A DNA stretch of 64,000 nucleotides from Boswellia sacra (lineage: Eukaryota > Streptophyta > Magnoliopsida > Sapindales > Burseraceae): positions 310,001 to 374,000 of the forward strand of contig SNVD02009834.1 of NCBI GenBank assembly GCA_013180625.2, in the 5' to 3' direction. Position 1 is the stretch's first letter; every line of letters begins with the position of its first letter. Position numbers and translations under genes: made by a program. The notes beneath the pieces were generated by a model. That model was not told the DNA's origin and did no database searches. It worked only from the letters and a program-made list of their open reading frames with translations. Shown here one piece after another: positions 13,211 through 26,400 of this stretch.

Positions 13211-14640
13211 TCACATCTTCAAAGGATTCAAGGTTGGGAGGGTGTAAGGATGAGATATCATACCAGGCCTAGATAAACTATGTGATATATGTAAATGGTA
13301 TTCAACTTCAAGGGTACCACTAACTCTTTTAAATAAGTGTGGAAGCTTGGCAAGCATCTCAATCTTCAACTCCAAGATTTTTAGCTTGTAGTAAACAATT
13401 CCACAACTACTGTTTTTGATTTGGGCTGCTAATAGGCGTCCGTGTTGTCCTTCTAAGTGCTGAACGACGCGCACCACTAATCTTGATAGATTCCTTTTCG
13501 GTCCCCGTGCGGTGTTAACTATTATATCAGAATAAATAAATGACATCGATCTATTATTGGGCTCTAAATTTTATGTGATTTTCAATTCGTGGATACACTT
13601 ACTGAAAGATTGAATTTTGTTATTGTGTGATCACTTTCGTCTAAAAGCATCTGCATAACTGTAACATATTGAAAATGTACTCCACTTTACGTGCTCTTTA
13701 TGAGAATAAAGAGAGGTAAAAGATACAAAAGTAAAAAATTTGATTTGATGGCAACGCAACTAGTGCTTCTCTTAAAATTGGGCATGGTTATTGCTCCCAA
13801 TCACATGTCCGTATAAGCATAAAAAATAATACTATATCTATAATTAAGAACATATTTGATTAAATTTCTCTATTAGTTAAAAGAGTTTTTTTAATGTAAA
13901 AAATTCTTTTATAATTTTTTTATATCGTTTATAAGAGTTTTTGAATGATTAAAAATGTTATTTTAAGTTTACTGAAAAAGCTCAAAATAGATGTTTTAGA
14001 GAAAAGCTTTTTTTTAGCTTTTTGTTTTTTTAACTTTGAAAAATCAAAGATACCTTTGTTTAATTTTAAATATTTCACTTTATTTTTTACTTATAACAAA
14101 ACTCTATTTTAATAATTTAATTATAATAAATGCTTTTATATTTATCCCATCAAATAATCAATGACTTTTTTATAAAAGCTCTACTTTTAGAAGCTCTTCT
14201 TCAAAAAGATTTATTTTAATAAGCTCTACTCGTAAAAGCCAAAGCAAACAGCCCTAAATCTTATAATCAACTGTTTAAGTTGACAAAATCTACTTAAATC
14301 TTCTGGACATATAACATCCTTTTTTATCAGGTGCTACATTACCCAAGCATAAAAGTTCACAATATCCTAGTTAGGTATCTCCATTAATTATTATTGATGT
14401 AGGATTAGACCAGGATTTTTATGTCTATTAAACAGCCAGACCAGAGATGTCCCAGGATTCTCAACTCCTAGGATTGCTAGGAATTTTAGTAAAGGAAGTT
14501 CGATTTGTTATATAAAAATCGTTTTCAAAATTAGGATAGCATTTGCAATATGATTTGAAGTAATTTGTTCATACAATTCTGTTTGAAATATGAAGAATTC
14601 AATCCCGCAAGCTATTTTCACAAGAAGGGATATCAAAATC
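13211..14640. other. Intergenic DNA, no gene recognised
   Basis: A 111-codon open frame on the minus strand (13211-13546) has no domain that I recognise and no visible gene context. The remainder is AT-rich, including a section near 13990-14230 with inverted AAAAGCTTTTT-like tracts. Confidence 0.4.
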
Positions 14641-14699
14641 GAGTCCCTCGGTTGGAATCCGAAAGCAATGCAGACATGCCCGTTATGCTATAGACAACA

Positions 14700-14975
14700 T
14701 GTCTGAGGTAGTAGGAAGAATAGAAAGCATCAGCATTTCAGAATGCAATGAAGTGCTATTCAGCTTCAGTCGGCGAAGCAGCAATGGTGAGAGTGGACCA
14801 CTTAGTGTTGGTAACGAAATTGGAATATTATGATCATGTGGTCTTGCTGATGCCAGGAAGCAACAGAAACCCAGAACCTCATTGCCTCCGTTGCATGAGC
14901 TGCTAGAAGGATTTTGTTCTGTGATTCTCGGTGGGGCTCCAGTAGACATTTCTTTTGCCAACTATAAAATATAAC
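14700..14975 (+). pseudogene. Decayed GH3 beta-xylosidase fragment (second BXL copy)
   Basis: The plus strand carries a strongly degraded stretch of a BXL7-type gene. The segment GGAPVDISFANY (about 14930-14967) matches the [10 protein letters not shown] block of the intact gene. Upstream, VDHLVLV, YDHVVLLMPG and GSNR-like remains follow the order of the [18 protein letters not shown] and GKQQ blocks in exon 5. Nucleotide identity also extends through TGCNATNNAGTG and CAGCTTCA. Frameshifts and stops separate the pieces. Only part of exon 5 survives, about 4.7 kb beyond the intact gene and in the same orientation, as expected of an old tandem duplicate. Confidence 0.65.
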
Positions 14976-15854
14976 TAGAAGCTCTTTGGCAGCACAAACA
15001 TCTAATTTATTTCTTTGTATGAAAAACAGGAAAATGCAAATCTAATGCCTGAGAGAAGTAGGGGTCAACGGTACATTTCCTGTTACGATCCAGGATAGAG
15101 ACTACTAGTAGCCTAATATCCACAAAATTTCGCCAATATCTATGATTTGAATGAAGAGTATTCTACCATCTTAAAGTTATCCCAGGCGCATTTATAGATC
15201 CTAAAAACCATGGAAAGATGGAAGCTGTCAAACGAGAGTTTACGTTTGGCAAGCAGGAAAAGCTTGAAAAAGAAAAAGAGACACGGTAAACAGCTGGTCG
15301 GACTCCAGCAGGTGAATTTGAATGCAGAAAAGTGCGCTGAGCACCTTAGACCTCTTTCTTCATTGTATGAGATCTGACAAACCAAATTCTTCCCTTGGAG
15401 GCAAACCTATTTTAACTAAAATGCATGTTAACATAATTCAAGTCACTAGCAGAAAGTTGAAGCAATTAATTGTCAACTACTTCTATATGTAATTTACTAT
15501 TATCTAGGGTGATTGTAGTGGAACTTGATATCAAATAGTTCCAACAATTTCTGTCAACCACCTCATTTCTTTTGTAGGCATTGTTGTAGAGAATGGGTGC
15601 TGAACATCCTAAATTAAAATCAACAGATTCAATGTCCGTCTAATGTCCAAAAACATGATCAATTAACATCTTTCATTGATTTTAAAAAAAAAAAAAAAGT
15701 TGCTTTCAAAGAACATGGAAAAGAAAGCATCAAACTAGGAAGGTCCCTCAACAAATAGATAATGTATATGTCTAGTGATGAGAATGAAAAGAAAAGCTTC
15801 TACTGTACAACAACAATTAATGCACAATACAGGATGAATCAGAGGCATTTCAAG
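14976..15854. other. Intergenic DNA / 3' flank of the phosphoesterase gene
   Basis: No coding exon was recognised. The stretch nearest 15854 is the probable 3' untranslated region of the minus-strand gene that follows. Confidence 0.5.
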
Positions 15855-18337
15855 TTATTGTCTTAAACTTCTCAATTGAGGCATATTTGAGACAACCATT
15901 ATTGACAGTAGCAGAACCAGAACAGAAGCATAAGCTATTAGTAAATCTGATTCTCTTGCAAGAGAGCAATAGCTAACACTTACTCCTCTATTCCCATGGA
16001 AGGTGGCAACAACAAAACCTGGGTCATCCCTTGCCTTCCATGTCATGGCTGAGACGGTTATCTCACGAGTTCCATCTGGGTGTGTATGGTCACAAAATTC
16101 ATTTGTATGTGCACTGAAAACTATCCTGCAAAAATTAAGGTGCGATATCAACTGGAGGCAACTCAAGTTTATTAAGGAATGTGACAGAGGAAAAAAAAAA
16201 TGTGCATCAACTTGAAGGCCCACCAGTCCACAAAATCCAATTATTGAACTACCCATGAGTTGAAGTTCTTACTATATTAAAAAGATATATGCAGCCAAAC
16301 TGACAAACATTCATCGATCGAAAAGGCAACTATATCCAATATTCATCATTATATGCAATCATAAAAAACAAAAGACAATCTGAAATTCATCAGTTACAAG
16401 GGCAATCCAGAACCGCAAAAGAAGCAAGAAAACTGCAATTAAAAGCAAGGAAACAGATGGTAGGTATGCCCCCATAAACAGCAAGAAAATGTATTGCAGA
16501 TGAAAGAAGATGGAGGTACCTTGGTTTTAGAGCTTGGAAAATGTATTGAGTAGCATTGGGTGGGATGGTGTGCAACAAATTGTAGGGGCCAGGCCCGGAA
16601 GCCTCCCTAAAATACAAAATTTGACAACATTAAGTGCCAACAACTAGCAGCACAAATGATAACAAGCTAGTTTGAGAAGTAAAATCATTGGGGATAGCAT
16701 ATAAAGCCAGTGTTGTTTCAACTGACAAGATGAACTAATATCACTAATGCGAATTACTGAATATAGATATAACTTTGCCCAGAGTTTAATAGACCATCAG
16801 CTGCCATTCCCCACAACATCCATTTACAAAGGAAAATAACAATAAACAAAATGGTAAGAACTGGGCCCCTAGCGATCTGGCCTTTAGTCCTTGACATCAA
16901 GATAGTGGGTATAACAGCATGCTATTAGCACCAAATGCAAAGATACGTCCCTAAGTATTTAGAATATAACTCTTGCGAATATAATGTTGGAAAACAATCG
17001 TATTTAAAGGAAATAATAATAGAGGATGGAAAGAATAGATGAAGAGATACACTAACCTGGTCTCACGTCTACTTGATTTCTGCTGTGAACACTTGCTGTC
17101 AAGTATATGGGGCAAGGGGAAATGAAGCAATAGGACAGGACCAGACCCATATGACATAGCATTTTCTCTCCCAGCAAAGTCATTGTACACATCACTGATT
17201 TTACCTGAATCAGAACCTCCTCCAGCTGTGCCTTCGCCATCCATTCTTAAATCCATTCTCTCCCTCTCTATGACCTTTTCAATACTAAACCTTAAATTAT
17301 TGTTGCCACACAGCAGTGCCACAGCATTCAGTGAGACAAAGCTAATATTACTGATTTCGAACGCACCACAACCAGCCGAGTCCAAACCGGGAAAATTCCC
17401 AGCAATCCAATTAACAGATTTTGCATCAAGCCCACTGCATTCTCCTACATCCCTGTCTCCTAGAGTAACATGAAAAGGAAGGCTAAGAAATGGACCCAAA
17501 ATTTGATGAAATTGATCTAGCACACTCAACCATTTATCTCTTGTCAATTCAGACCCTTTTGCCGAAATATCTCCCAAGACTAGCAGCATATCAGGATTCA
17601 CACGGTGAAAAGATTTCTGCATCACACGTATTGAACAAGAATTCTTTATTTTAAAACAAAAAACATAAAATAGTACCATTGTATCATTTGATCCAATCTT
17701 ATCTAGCTGCTTGCTCACAGTCTCAGTTATAAGACATACATTGAAACTTATTGCATCACAACTAAAAATTTAAAACTAAACTCATTCAGACTTGGGGATT
17801 TTTCCTCTCCTGTTTCCAATTATTCTTTCATTTCTCTTCCAAACAAACCAATTGTTCATCAATTCGCTTAAAACTTTACTTCCTAATTAACATAACATCA
17901 AAAGTAAGAGCCTGAAGATGCAGTGATTCAATTTCCCAGCTTCTGAAATCATTTTTAACAGTTCTCTGATTCTTGTCTTCTTATCAAAAAACCAACTTTA
18001 ACAAAGCATTTCCCCATACAAAACAACAAGCTTTCACAAATTAAAAAAAAAAAAAAGGCTTCCAACTTTGAACACAGTAACGTTCATCACTCATTACCCT
18101 GAAAATTTTGGCCATGTAATAATCTCTGAAGTATTGATTGACAAACCCAGAATCGGACCCCAACAGCAACAGATTCGAAACCATCATCACCTTCAGATCA
18201 TCATCCCGACCCGAACCCCATTCAGGATCCGTAGCCGGTACCATTCTGCAAGAGGGAGCAGAAACCCACTCGTCGTAAAACATCAGAGACGAGACTATGA
18301 TAAATGGTAGCAGCGACCTCCACACACTTCCCCCCAT
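15855..18337 (-). CDS. Calcineurin-like metallophosphoesterase, Cdc1/PGAP5 type
   Basis: Four exons on the minus strand join in frame: 18337-18098, 17616-17057, 16606-16520 and 16125-15855 (385 residues). The ATG at 18337 is used; the in-frame codon further upstream is GTG. Residues 6-20 form an N-terminal membrane anchor, and LLIAYASVLVLLLSIMVV near the C terminus forms a second, so the protein is probably a double-anchored ER/Golgi membrane protein like yeast Cdc1 and mammalian PGAP5 (MPPE1), which trims ethanolamine phosphate from GPI anchors. The family fold is seen in DMLLVLGDISAKG (about 90-101), LPFHVTLGDRDVG (about 125-138), FVSLNAVALLCG, VLLLHFPL and IVFSAHTNEFCDHTH. Several canonical metal ligands are changed (see findings). 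It resembles the product of Arabidopsis At1g53710. Biochemical activity is unproven. Confidence 0.85.
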
Positions 18338-21300
18338 CGTCTTTCTTCCTCTAAGTGACACGTGGCTGAAATCTAGAGTACGCCATTTTCATGTTCCGTC
18401 ATTGTGCAGAGTGTACGTAGAGATCGAAAGTGAAGACTGCTGTTTGATCTAGTTCAGTTTCTGTACGGCTTCTAATTCGTTTAGGTTTCCCTGTGCTGTG
18501 ATATTTTATCCAGTTGGTACATTTAGTTCAGTTATTACCGGCTTTATTATATTAATTCACAAATTCAAACTACATTTTCACTGACTATTTGAAAATGCTA
18601 TAAATAATTTTTTAATTATTTAAAATAATAATAATAATAATAATAAAAAAGATGCTGACGAGTGACAATGCATCGGAATCTATGGGGAGTTTCGTCATGG
18701 CTATGCTTAGATTAATGAAAGATGGCCCAGTCCCAGATGCTGTACAGTCAGTGGCCAAATTTGTAAAACTTGCCAATTGGCGTTGGCTTTTTCTAGCCAG
18801 AAAAAGTTTCGGTATACAGGCTTTAGAGCTTTGCCAATCTGGGCAACAAGTGAAGGTCGTTGTCATTCTTTAATAATGTTTTTTCCTTTTGCCAAGATTG
18901 GGAAACCATGGATGAGGTTGAAACATTGGTCTGTTACATGTATTTTCGTCGAGATAGACTAAACAATTCAAAGCTGAACCCTGACGTGGTCTACCATGAT
19001 TACAAATCTTTATTCGGTTGGCAACTTTTGTACACTAATGTCAGGTATTTAGAATCTTCCTATTTGATTGTTCAGCATGAAATTGCATCAGAACTTATGT
19101 GACCTATACTGAATGTGAAATTGGACGGGAAGAGCGAGGAAAGGGTGGATCATCATTCATCAAATCAAGTTTCCATTGGCTTTAGTTAGGCTGCTAGAGA
19201 ATACCAATTATTCCAGCAAGGTCCCAGCTGGAAATTAGGAAAAACAGCATATTTGGCTTTAACAACAACATTGTGAATAAGGGTCGTTGCAATGTGCATT
19301 CCATGTATTGTAATCTTTTCAGGCCTTTAATCACTTCTTTAACATAGTGAGAATACTATTCCTCCAAGAGATAGATAGTTTGGCGAAGAAGGTGCATTGA
19401 GATGACTGTAAACATAACAAAGTGTTATTTATCTTTTAACATTTGTGATAAAGCTAACTCAGATGCGAGATAAGGAATCTTGTATAATTGCAGTAATATT
19501 TATAGAATGAAGGTGGAGTTTGATGTAAAGTTTGATTCCGTTATGTATAACAAAATAAATAAAAGTATAAGAATGCAACACACAACCAAAAAAAAAAATA
19601 TTAATAATGAGTCTTATCGAGAATAATTAGATAACAATTCTGTTTATCGCCGAGGGGAACAAAAATGTGAAGCAACCCATCATCATCCTACACCTTATAA
19701 AAACTTAAAAATGTATCTTGGCACTGAATCTCTGGGGATTAAGGCCGCTGACATCGGCTCTTGACTCGGTTACTGTATGGGCTCAAACTAGTGAATGGGG
19801 ATGGGCTGACTCAGTCAACTCGTCGGTACCAGTTACACCCAGATGGGTTCGGGTTCGGGTTCGGGTTCGGATAGATTCCTTTATTTATTTTATTTACTGT
19901 TTATTGTTTGTGTGAGTTACGTGTATACGCTGGTTTGGAAAGCGTTTAAATTTATAAATAAATGTTCACCAAAGCAAGCAGAGGCAGAGCGTGAGATTGA
20001 GCGTGCCGCACCAAACAAGCTGGAGGTTTGGTCACGCGCCAATGTAATTATCCCTATGTTACCACCGCCTACTCTCTGTATGTCCTGTTGATTGGATTTC
20101 CTTCAAAAGCTTCTCATTGACGCACCCGCACATGCCCATTCTCCTCCTCAAATTACCATGTTACTCTTCTCATTTGCCTTTCTTTTGGGATGTTTTTAAA
20201 TAAATTAATCATTCTTCCGCACTTCAAAAGAAAAAAGTCAATTCTACAAACCTCCTTAAGATTTGCCAAAATCACATATGATCACCTTTGATTCTGAAAA
20301 TTTCACATACCTCCATTAAGAACCGTTAAAAAAATAGAAATTTTTCAAATTGTTCATAGTTGACAATTAAAAACTATTCAAATTTAAAAAAAAAAACTCA
20401 AAATTTGCTAAGTCTTCCATCAACTACCATCCCAACAAGTCTTAAAAAGCTACCATCATTATAAATAATACATAAAAAAGAATTTATTAGAAAAAATTGA
20501 CATTGAAATCACTTATTAAAATCTTGAAATAATAAAAATTTATTGCATTTGCATTGCACCCGTACAAATTGTTTTCTAAAGTTTAAGTATTTCAAAGTAA
20601 TGTTTTTATTTTTCTAATTTTAGATATTTTAATAGTCTATTAAGGGTAAATTTGGAAAAAAATATATTTTTAACGTAAATTTATAATGGTTCTTAACAAA
20701 AATGAAATGTATGTGGATTTTCTAAAATAGAGTAGGATATTAGTTATGGAGCTGACCCAAAAAAAAAGATTTGAAACCCTGATTGTATATTTTCCAGTAT
20801 AAATTATTAAAATAATTTGACTAATTGTTGATATTTTTCACATTCAAAAACTTATTTTAAATTTTAATGCCAATTTCATAATGATCCAAACAAACTTTAT
20901 TTTGATATTGAAATGTAACATATGAACCTTAAATGGGATTAAAGGTGGATGAATTGGCGAATTGACCACATTACTGGTTGCTTTTATTAGTTAAGATAGT
21001 AGAGAAAATGAATGCATGTTACCCCGTTTTGGTGGGAGGCTATAGTTGTCTTTAAGCACATAAATAAAAGTTATAAAAACCTAGTCCATTGACATGTCCT
21101 TTTTCCGCTTTAAGGCTTTCTTATAGTCTTGATTCATGATCATGACCATTAATTATCTTATTCCCTTTTAAAATTTTCTGATAGATTCATGATTCACGAT
21201 GTGGGCATGCATGATACATATAGTAAGTAAAACCCAAAATTTGCAAATTCACCCCCAAGGGAAAACGTTCACAAAACCCCCAAAAATGAAAGAAATTTCT

Positions 21301-22000
21301 TTCTGTAGTGTAGGGTAAAGGTTCTATTCCTCACGCTCCTTAATAGTTCGTGTTCACCACCGTCCAATCAAAGGGGGCGATCTCGTAAATAAGATAGCAA
21401 ATTTTCGCACATGACAAAAACACCCCAGTTGTCATATGATAGGAAGGTGCAGTACCTCCTCTTTGGACGCACGTGGGGCTCTAGTTAACCACTCTGTATT
21501 CCATAAAAAATGACGAATCTACCCTTAAAATTGTAAACGAATGGTACCTTCTGACGCTACACGTGTCATAATATAGCGATCATTGTCAAAGTGGCAATCT
21601 CGCTAGTCCCCAACCTTCAATCAGGTTAACGTCCATTAGCACTTTTAACACAGGCTTCTTATACATGTGAGTGTTATACACGCAAACCACACACCCTACA
21701 TGGTGACGCCCCGTAATATCGAACTACCGAAATTACCCTTATCCTTATCTCCAGTTTATTAGTATTACGCCTACTTGTCTAAATCAGATGACAAATAAGA
21801 ATAACTCGCCCCCATTCTACGCCCCAAAGCCGGAAAAGGCAGAAGACGTAAATACAAGGAAAGCGAGGGCGATTTCTGTAATTTCGAGACATCCTTGGAA
21901 GGATAAATAAAAATTAAAAAAAAGTGGTTGATTAAAACACGCCGGTGGATAAATTTAACGGTGAACGGAGAAAATAACGGGCGGCGAAATTGGCCCGTTA
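18338..22000. other. Intergenic region between two divergently oriented genes
   Basis: It contains the upstream region of the phosphoesterase gene, an (ATA)n tract near 18627-18649, and two short unrecognised open frames (18652-18873 and 18860-19102) with more balanced base composition than the surroundings. A (GGGTTC)n tract lies at about 19844-19872. No domain was recognised and I do not call a gene here. The section 21200-22000 is the upstream region of the helicase gene. Confidence 0.5.
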
Positions 22001-22004
22001 TTTC

Positions 22005-22014
22005 CTATATAAAG
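22005..22014 (+). promoter_or_regulatory. TATA box of the SEN1-like helicase gene
   Basis: CTATATAAAG stands alone in a less AT-rich stretch. It is followed about 60 bases later by a pyrimidine-rich CTCTCT/TTTC leader (22073-22135), the usual arrangement of a plant core promoter and 5' leader. A 5' UTR intron is likely from the GTGAGT near 22513 to shortly before the start codon at 23490, because no coding exon intervenes. Confidence 0.55.
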
Positions 22015-23489
22015 CCGTCACCAGAGCATTGCTTTCCCTCATATTATAGCATTTGCTCTCTCCTGCTGTCTTCTAAAGAGCCTCTTTGAGAGCTACTCTC
22101 TCTATTTATCTCTCTCTCTATCTTTCTTTCTTTCTAGATTCAAACAAAGCAGCTCGTAAGAGGTAACAATTGAATAACAAAAGCCTCTCTTCACTACAGT
22201 TGTTGTTTTCTTGGATTTAAAATAATATCGTTTATTTAATTTGTTCAAGAAATATATTATTTATTTATATTAATGTTAGCGAAGATCGGAAACGAGAGAG
22301 AGTGAATCTCGGCTTTGACATTAACTAGTTCCGACTTAGAATCAATGATAATTAGGTATGATCTGTGACTAAGTGATTTCGATTACGTAATGACTGATTA
22401 GGACTGGATTTTGCGTTTGGCGAAGGGATTGGATGGAAGACTGTTGAAAAACACGAAGAAAAGAGCTTGAAACCCTAGAAAAAGAACTAGATAGATTGGG
22501 GATTTCGATCTGGAGTGAGTTCTGGTTTAATTAGTGCCTGCTATTTATAATCTTTAGTCAGCTTGAAAGAGAATCATCTCTAATTAGGTTAGACAAAATC
22601 TTGTGCTTTATCTGATAATGTAATTTCTTTTTCTCATTGGTTTTTTTAGTGATTGTGGATTAAATTGGTTCTACTTGGCTCTGACATTGTAGCAGCTTAG
22701 GTTTTTTTCTATACGTAATCATGATATGCAATGTTTTTGCTTTTCATCTTAAAGATTTATGATGTCCAAGCTTTGCCTGAGTGGGTATGCGTGTTTAGCT
22801 AGAATTGGACTATGCTGTCAGAAGCAAATCTTATCAATTTTTAGTGTTATTATTTATTTTCTTTGATTTGAATAGAATAGAACCAGATTAAAAGTTGAAG
22901 AGGCGCTTTTGCTTAATCGTGTGTACTGATTAATTAATTTCATTGTATTGGCTCTTCAACAATGGATGTGCTATGATTTTTTATTTTTATTTTTATTTTT
23001 TATTCCAGCAACTCAGATGGTAACTCTACTAATAATCATACAAGGATTTTTCGAGTTTTGACCAATAGAATTATCATTCTTAAATATTTGATCTGTTTTT
23101 AAGATACAGGGATTATAGTACTACACTCTCTAATGCTTTGGTGAAGATGGGTGTTAATAGAAAATTACTTCTGAATTTGTTTGCTTAATTATATGACTCA
23201 ATGTGGGAGAATGGCTAGATGGTTCCTGGGCATTTCAGATTACATCCCTTATTAACATTTCCCTCTGTCTGTATCTTCTATCATAGGAGCATACAAAATT
23301 TCTTGCCAACTTTTGCTTGGTTATATATATTTCTTGGAAGCTCTTTTTACACTGTTAACAATATTTATTTATTTATAATACCTTTGCAGTTGGTATGTTA
23401 TGTTCTTTCTTCGCTGAAAACAAAACACAAAGAGCGCTGCTTGGGTTTATCTCAGTACACAGTTTAGTTTGTATGCATTTGCATATGAA

Positions 23490-26400
23490 ATGGGCTCCCG
23501 AGGAAAGCTATTATTTGATCTTAATGAACCGCCTGCTGAGGATGATGAGGAGAATGATCGAGTCTTCTGCTCTCAGCCACAGAAAGCACTTCCATCTGCA
23601 AATCCCAACACTTCTGACTTGTTTGTAGCATCAGCAGGTCAGAAAAGTATTGTAAATAACCATGCTTTCTCACATGCATCATCTGTTTCGGGTTTTCAGC
23701 CCTTCATCCGACCCAAAGCTGCCCAGGTTCATCGATTGGGTGCTGAGCAGAAGAAGGCTGAAGAAAAGAGTTTGAAGTTTGCATCATCTTCCGTGAGGTC
23801 AAGTAGCGAGGAGATTAAAGCATCACATTCACTAGTTGCAGGTTCTGAAATTACTCAAGCTGTTGAAAGAGAAGAAGGTGAATGGTCTGATGCTGAGGGT
23901 TCTGGTGATGCATATCAAACTCACTTGCATGAACAGGGTAAAGCAATGCAAGGGCAAGAGATGTCTGAAGTGATGGATGGTACTGCCACTGGCGTGGATG
24001 CTAAGGTACGTGAAAGTAGCATGGATGAAAATAGTAGGCATTCTTTGTTAGGATTGGATCAAGATCCCAGTGATCAGAAAAGCAACAATAGCCGACATTC
24101 TGAAGGCAACACTAAGGGCGATAGATCGATGGATGGTCAAGAAGAAGCTTCCCTGCTTCCCAAACAAAGAGAAGTTAGAGGTATTGAAGGAAGTCATGCA
24201 ACTAAGTGTACAAATAACCTGGGCAAGAGAAAGGCAGATCAGCAAAAGGAAGCAATGCTAGGAAAGAAACGCAATAGGCAGACGGTGTTTCTTAATTTGG
24301 AAGACGTCAAGCAAGCTGGATCCATGAAAACATCAACGCCAAGGAGGCAGAACCCACCTGTTATTACTCGCACCACTAAAGAAGCTCGTCCTATTCCCAC
24401 TGATCGTATTGGAGAAAAACAGAGTCAGCCTGCGAATAAGGATCATAAACAGTATGATATATCGTCATATAATGATGGAGGCGCTACCTTGGAATTTTCT
24501 GAACCTAAACCTGAATGTAATGGTGATATGAATTCTGGACTACTAAGTAGGCCTAGGAGGCTGAACAGTGGAACTGATTTTGCTGCAGAGGCTTCTCAAC
24601 TTCCTATCCCAAGACAGAGTTCATGGAAGCAGCCCGGAGATACAAGGCAACTGAAAAATTCTCAGTTTTCTAGCAAAAAGTCAGCTCCAGTCAGCCAGAG
24701 CTCTTTTGATCCAAAGCTGGTGAACAAGAAACATCCTCCTATCAAGAAGCCAACCACTGCTGGTAACTTGTATCAGGACACATCAGTTGAACGTCTTATA
24801 CGGGAGGTCACCAATGAAAAGTTTTGGCATCACCCAGGTACTTGTGCATTGATAAATGTTTGTAACTTTTGACTGATTATCTAGTATTCCCTCTCTCTTT
24901 TGGCTGTAATTGGATTTTTTTTTCACATGCATTTACGGCTTTCATGATTTTCTCATGCCAGTTCTCCATGTCCCTCCAATTTAACACTATTGAGAATCGT
25001 AACCCTCAAAGGACATGGAAAGGTGATGAGATTTATGATCTGCAAGCAAGATTCTAAATTCCATTGGTACAACTTGTTAACTCATGTAACTATATCTTAT
25101 CACCCTCACTCATATGCCTCTTGTGCATCATGGATTACAGTTCTCACAATCCTGTTGTTTTGGGGAAAGGAGTGAAAACTTTGCTAATTGATGCATATCT
25201 ATTTATGGCATTTTCCTATAAATTGTGGTCTTTAATTGTGTATTTGCCATCAAAGTGTGGAGATGTGGATCGCATAGGATTTCTTAAGTTTGTAAAATCA
25301 ATGCTAGTGTTTTTATTGCTCAGACCCATGCATAGAAAAGGTGATCTCTACTGCTTCATGTGATGGGAGTGTACCAGAAGGAGAATCTTTCGGATGGAAG
25401 ATTGCTATCATGTTTGAAAAAACAACCTTTATTTTTGTCATCAGGAAAGCTGTAGTTTTATATTATGTTTCAGGAGTTTCTCTGGCCAAAGTGAGATAAG
25501 GTTTCTTCAATATTATTATTATGGTTATGGTTATATATATCTTGGTTGTATATATGCATCCTATTAAAGTAGTAATTTATAATTTTGGTCCAATGATTCC
25601 TATGAGGAGGCTGAATGAAGCTCTTTGGTGGCTTGGGCTGTTGCCATGCTTGCTTGTTCCCTAGTTTTATGTGGGTGTTTGATCATTTCTTACTTTACTG
25701 TATCGACCACTAGTTCTTTTGAGATTTTTTTTTCTGCTTTTATTCTTTGGTTTTTTTTCTTTGGGTCCATTTTACCTATGAGATTTTGATTTTTGAGATT
25801 TTTGTTCTGCTTTTATTCTTTTGGTTTTTGGTTGTTTCTTGGTACCATTTTACCAAGGAGAGTTTGGTTTTTATATATGGTCCTCTGTTATTTCTATGTA
25901 ACTAATTAAATATATGTTTTCTCAGAGGAGAGTGAGCTCCAATGTGTTCCTGGTCAGTTTGAATCAGTAGAAGAATATGTTAGAGTATTTGAGCCATTGC
26001 TTTTTGAGGAATGCCGAGCACAATTATACAGCACGTGGGAGGAGTTATCTGAAGCAGGTTCAAGAGACACACATATAACGGTTCGTATAAAGAACATTGA
26101 AAGGCGAGAGAGAGGTATAAACTCATTTCCAACTGTGTTCTTTTTGCAACTTCTGTTGTAAGCTAAACTTGAAACTAGGTGTGGTTGACTTTGGACCACA
26201 ATGTGATGCATATTGTTGATATGCATTTTACTGGAAAAATAACTTGATATTGAATGTTTTATCTAGTGATGCACTAGCATCAACTCATTTTGTTGATTTA
26301 ACATACTTTTGCAAAAAGTCTAGAAAACATTTAGAAAGTTATCTGGTCGGTTTTGGCTACAGGATAGTTGGAATCTGTAGTTCCTTATATTTCTCTAATG

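Noticed and set aside
13211..13546. 111-codon open frame on the minus strand
   Set aside because: No recognisable domain, no splice or neighbour support; could be chance or an unidentified relic.
14683..14961. 92-codon open frame on the minus strand
   Set aside because: It is antisense to the decayed beta-xylosidase fragment on the plus strand.
18652..19102. Two open frames that might form a small gene
   Set aside because: I could not join them by consensus splicing in one frame, and no domain was recognised.
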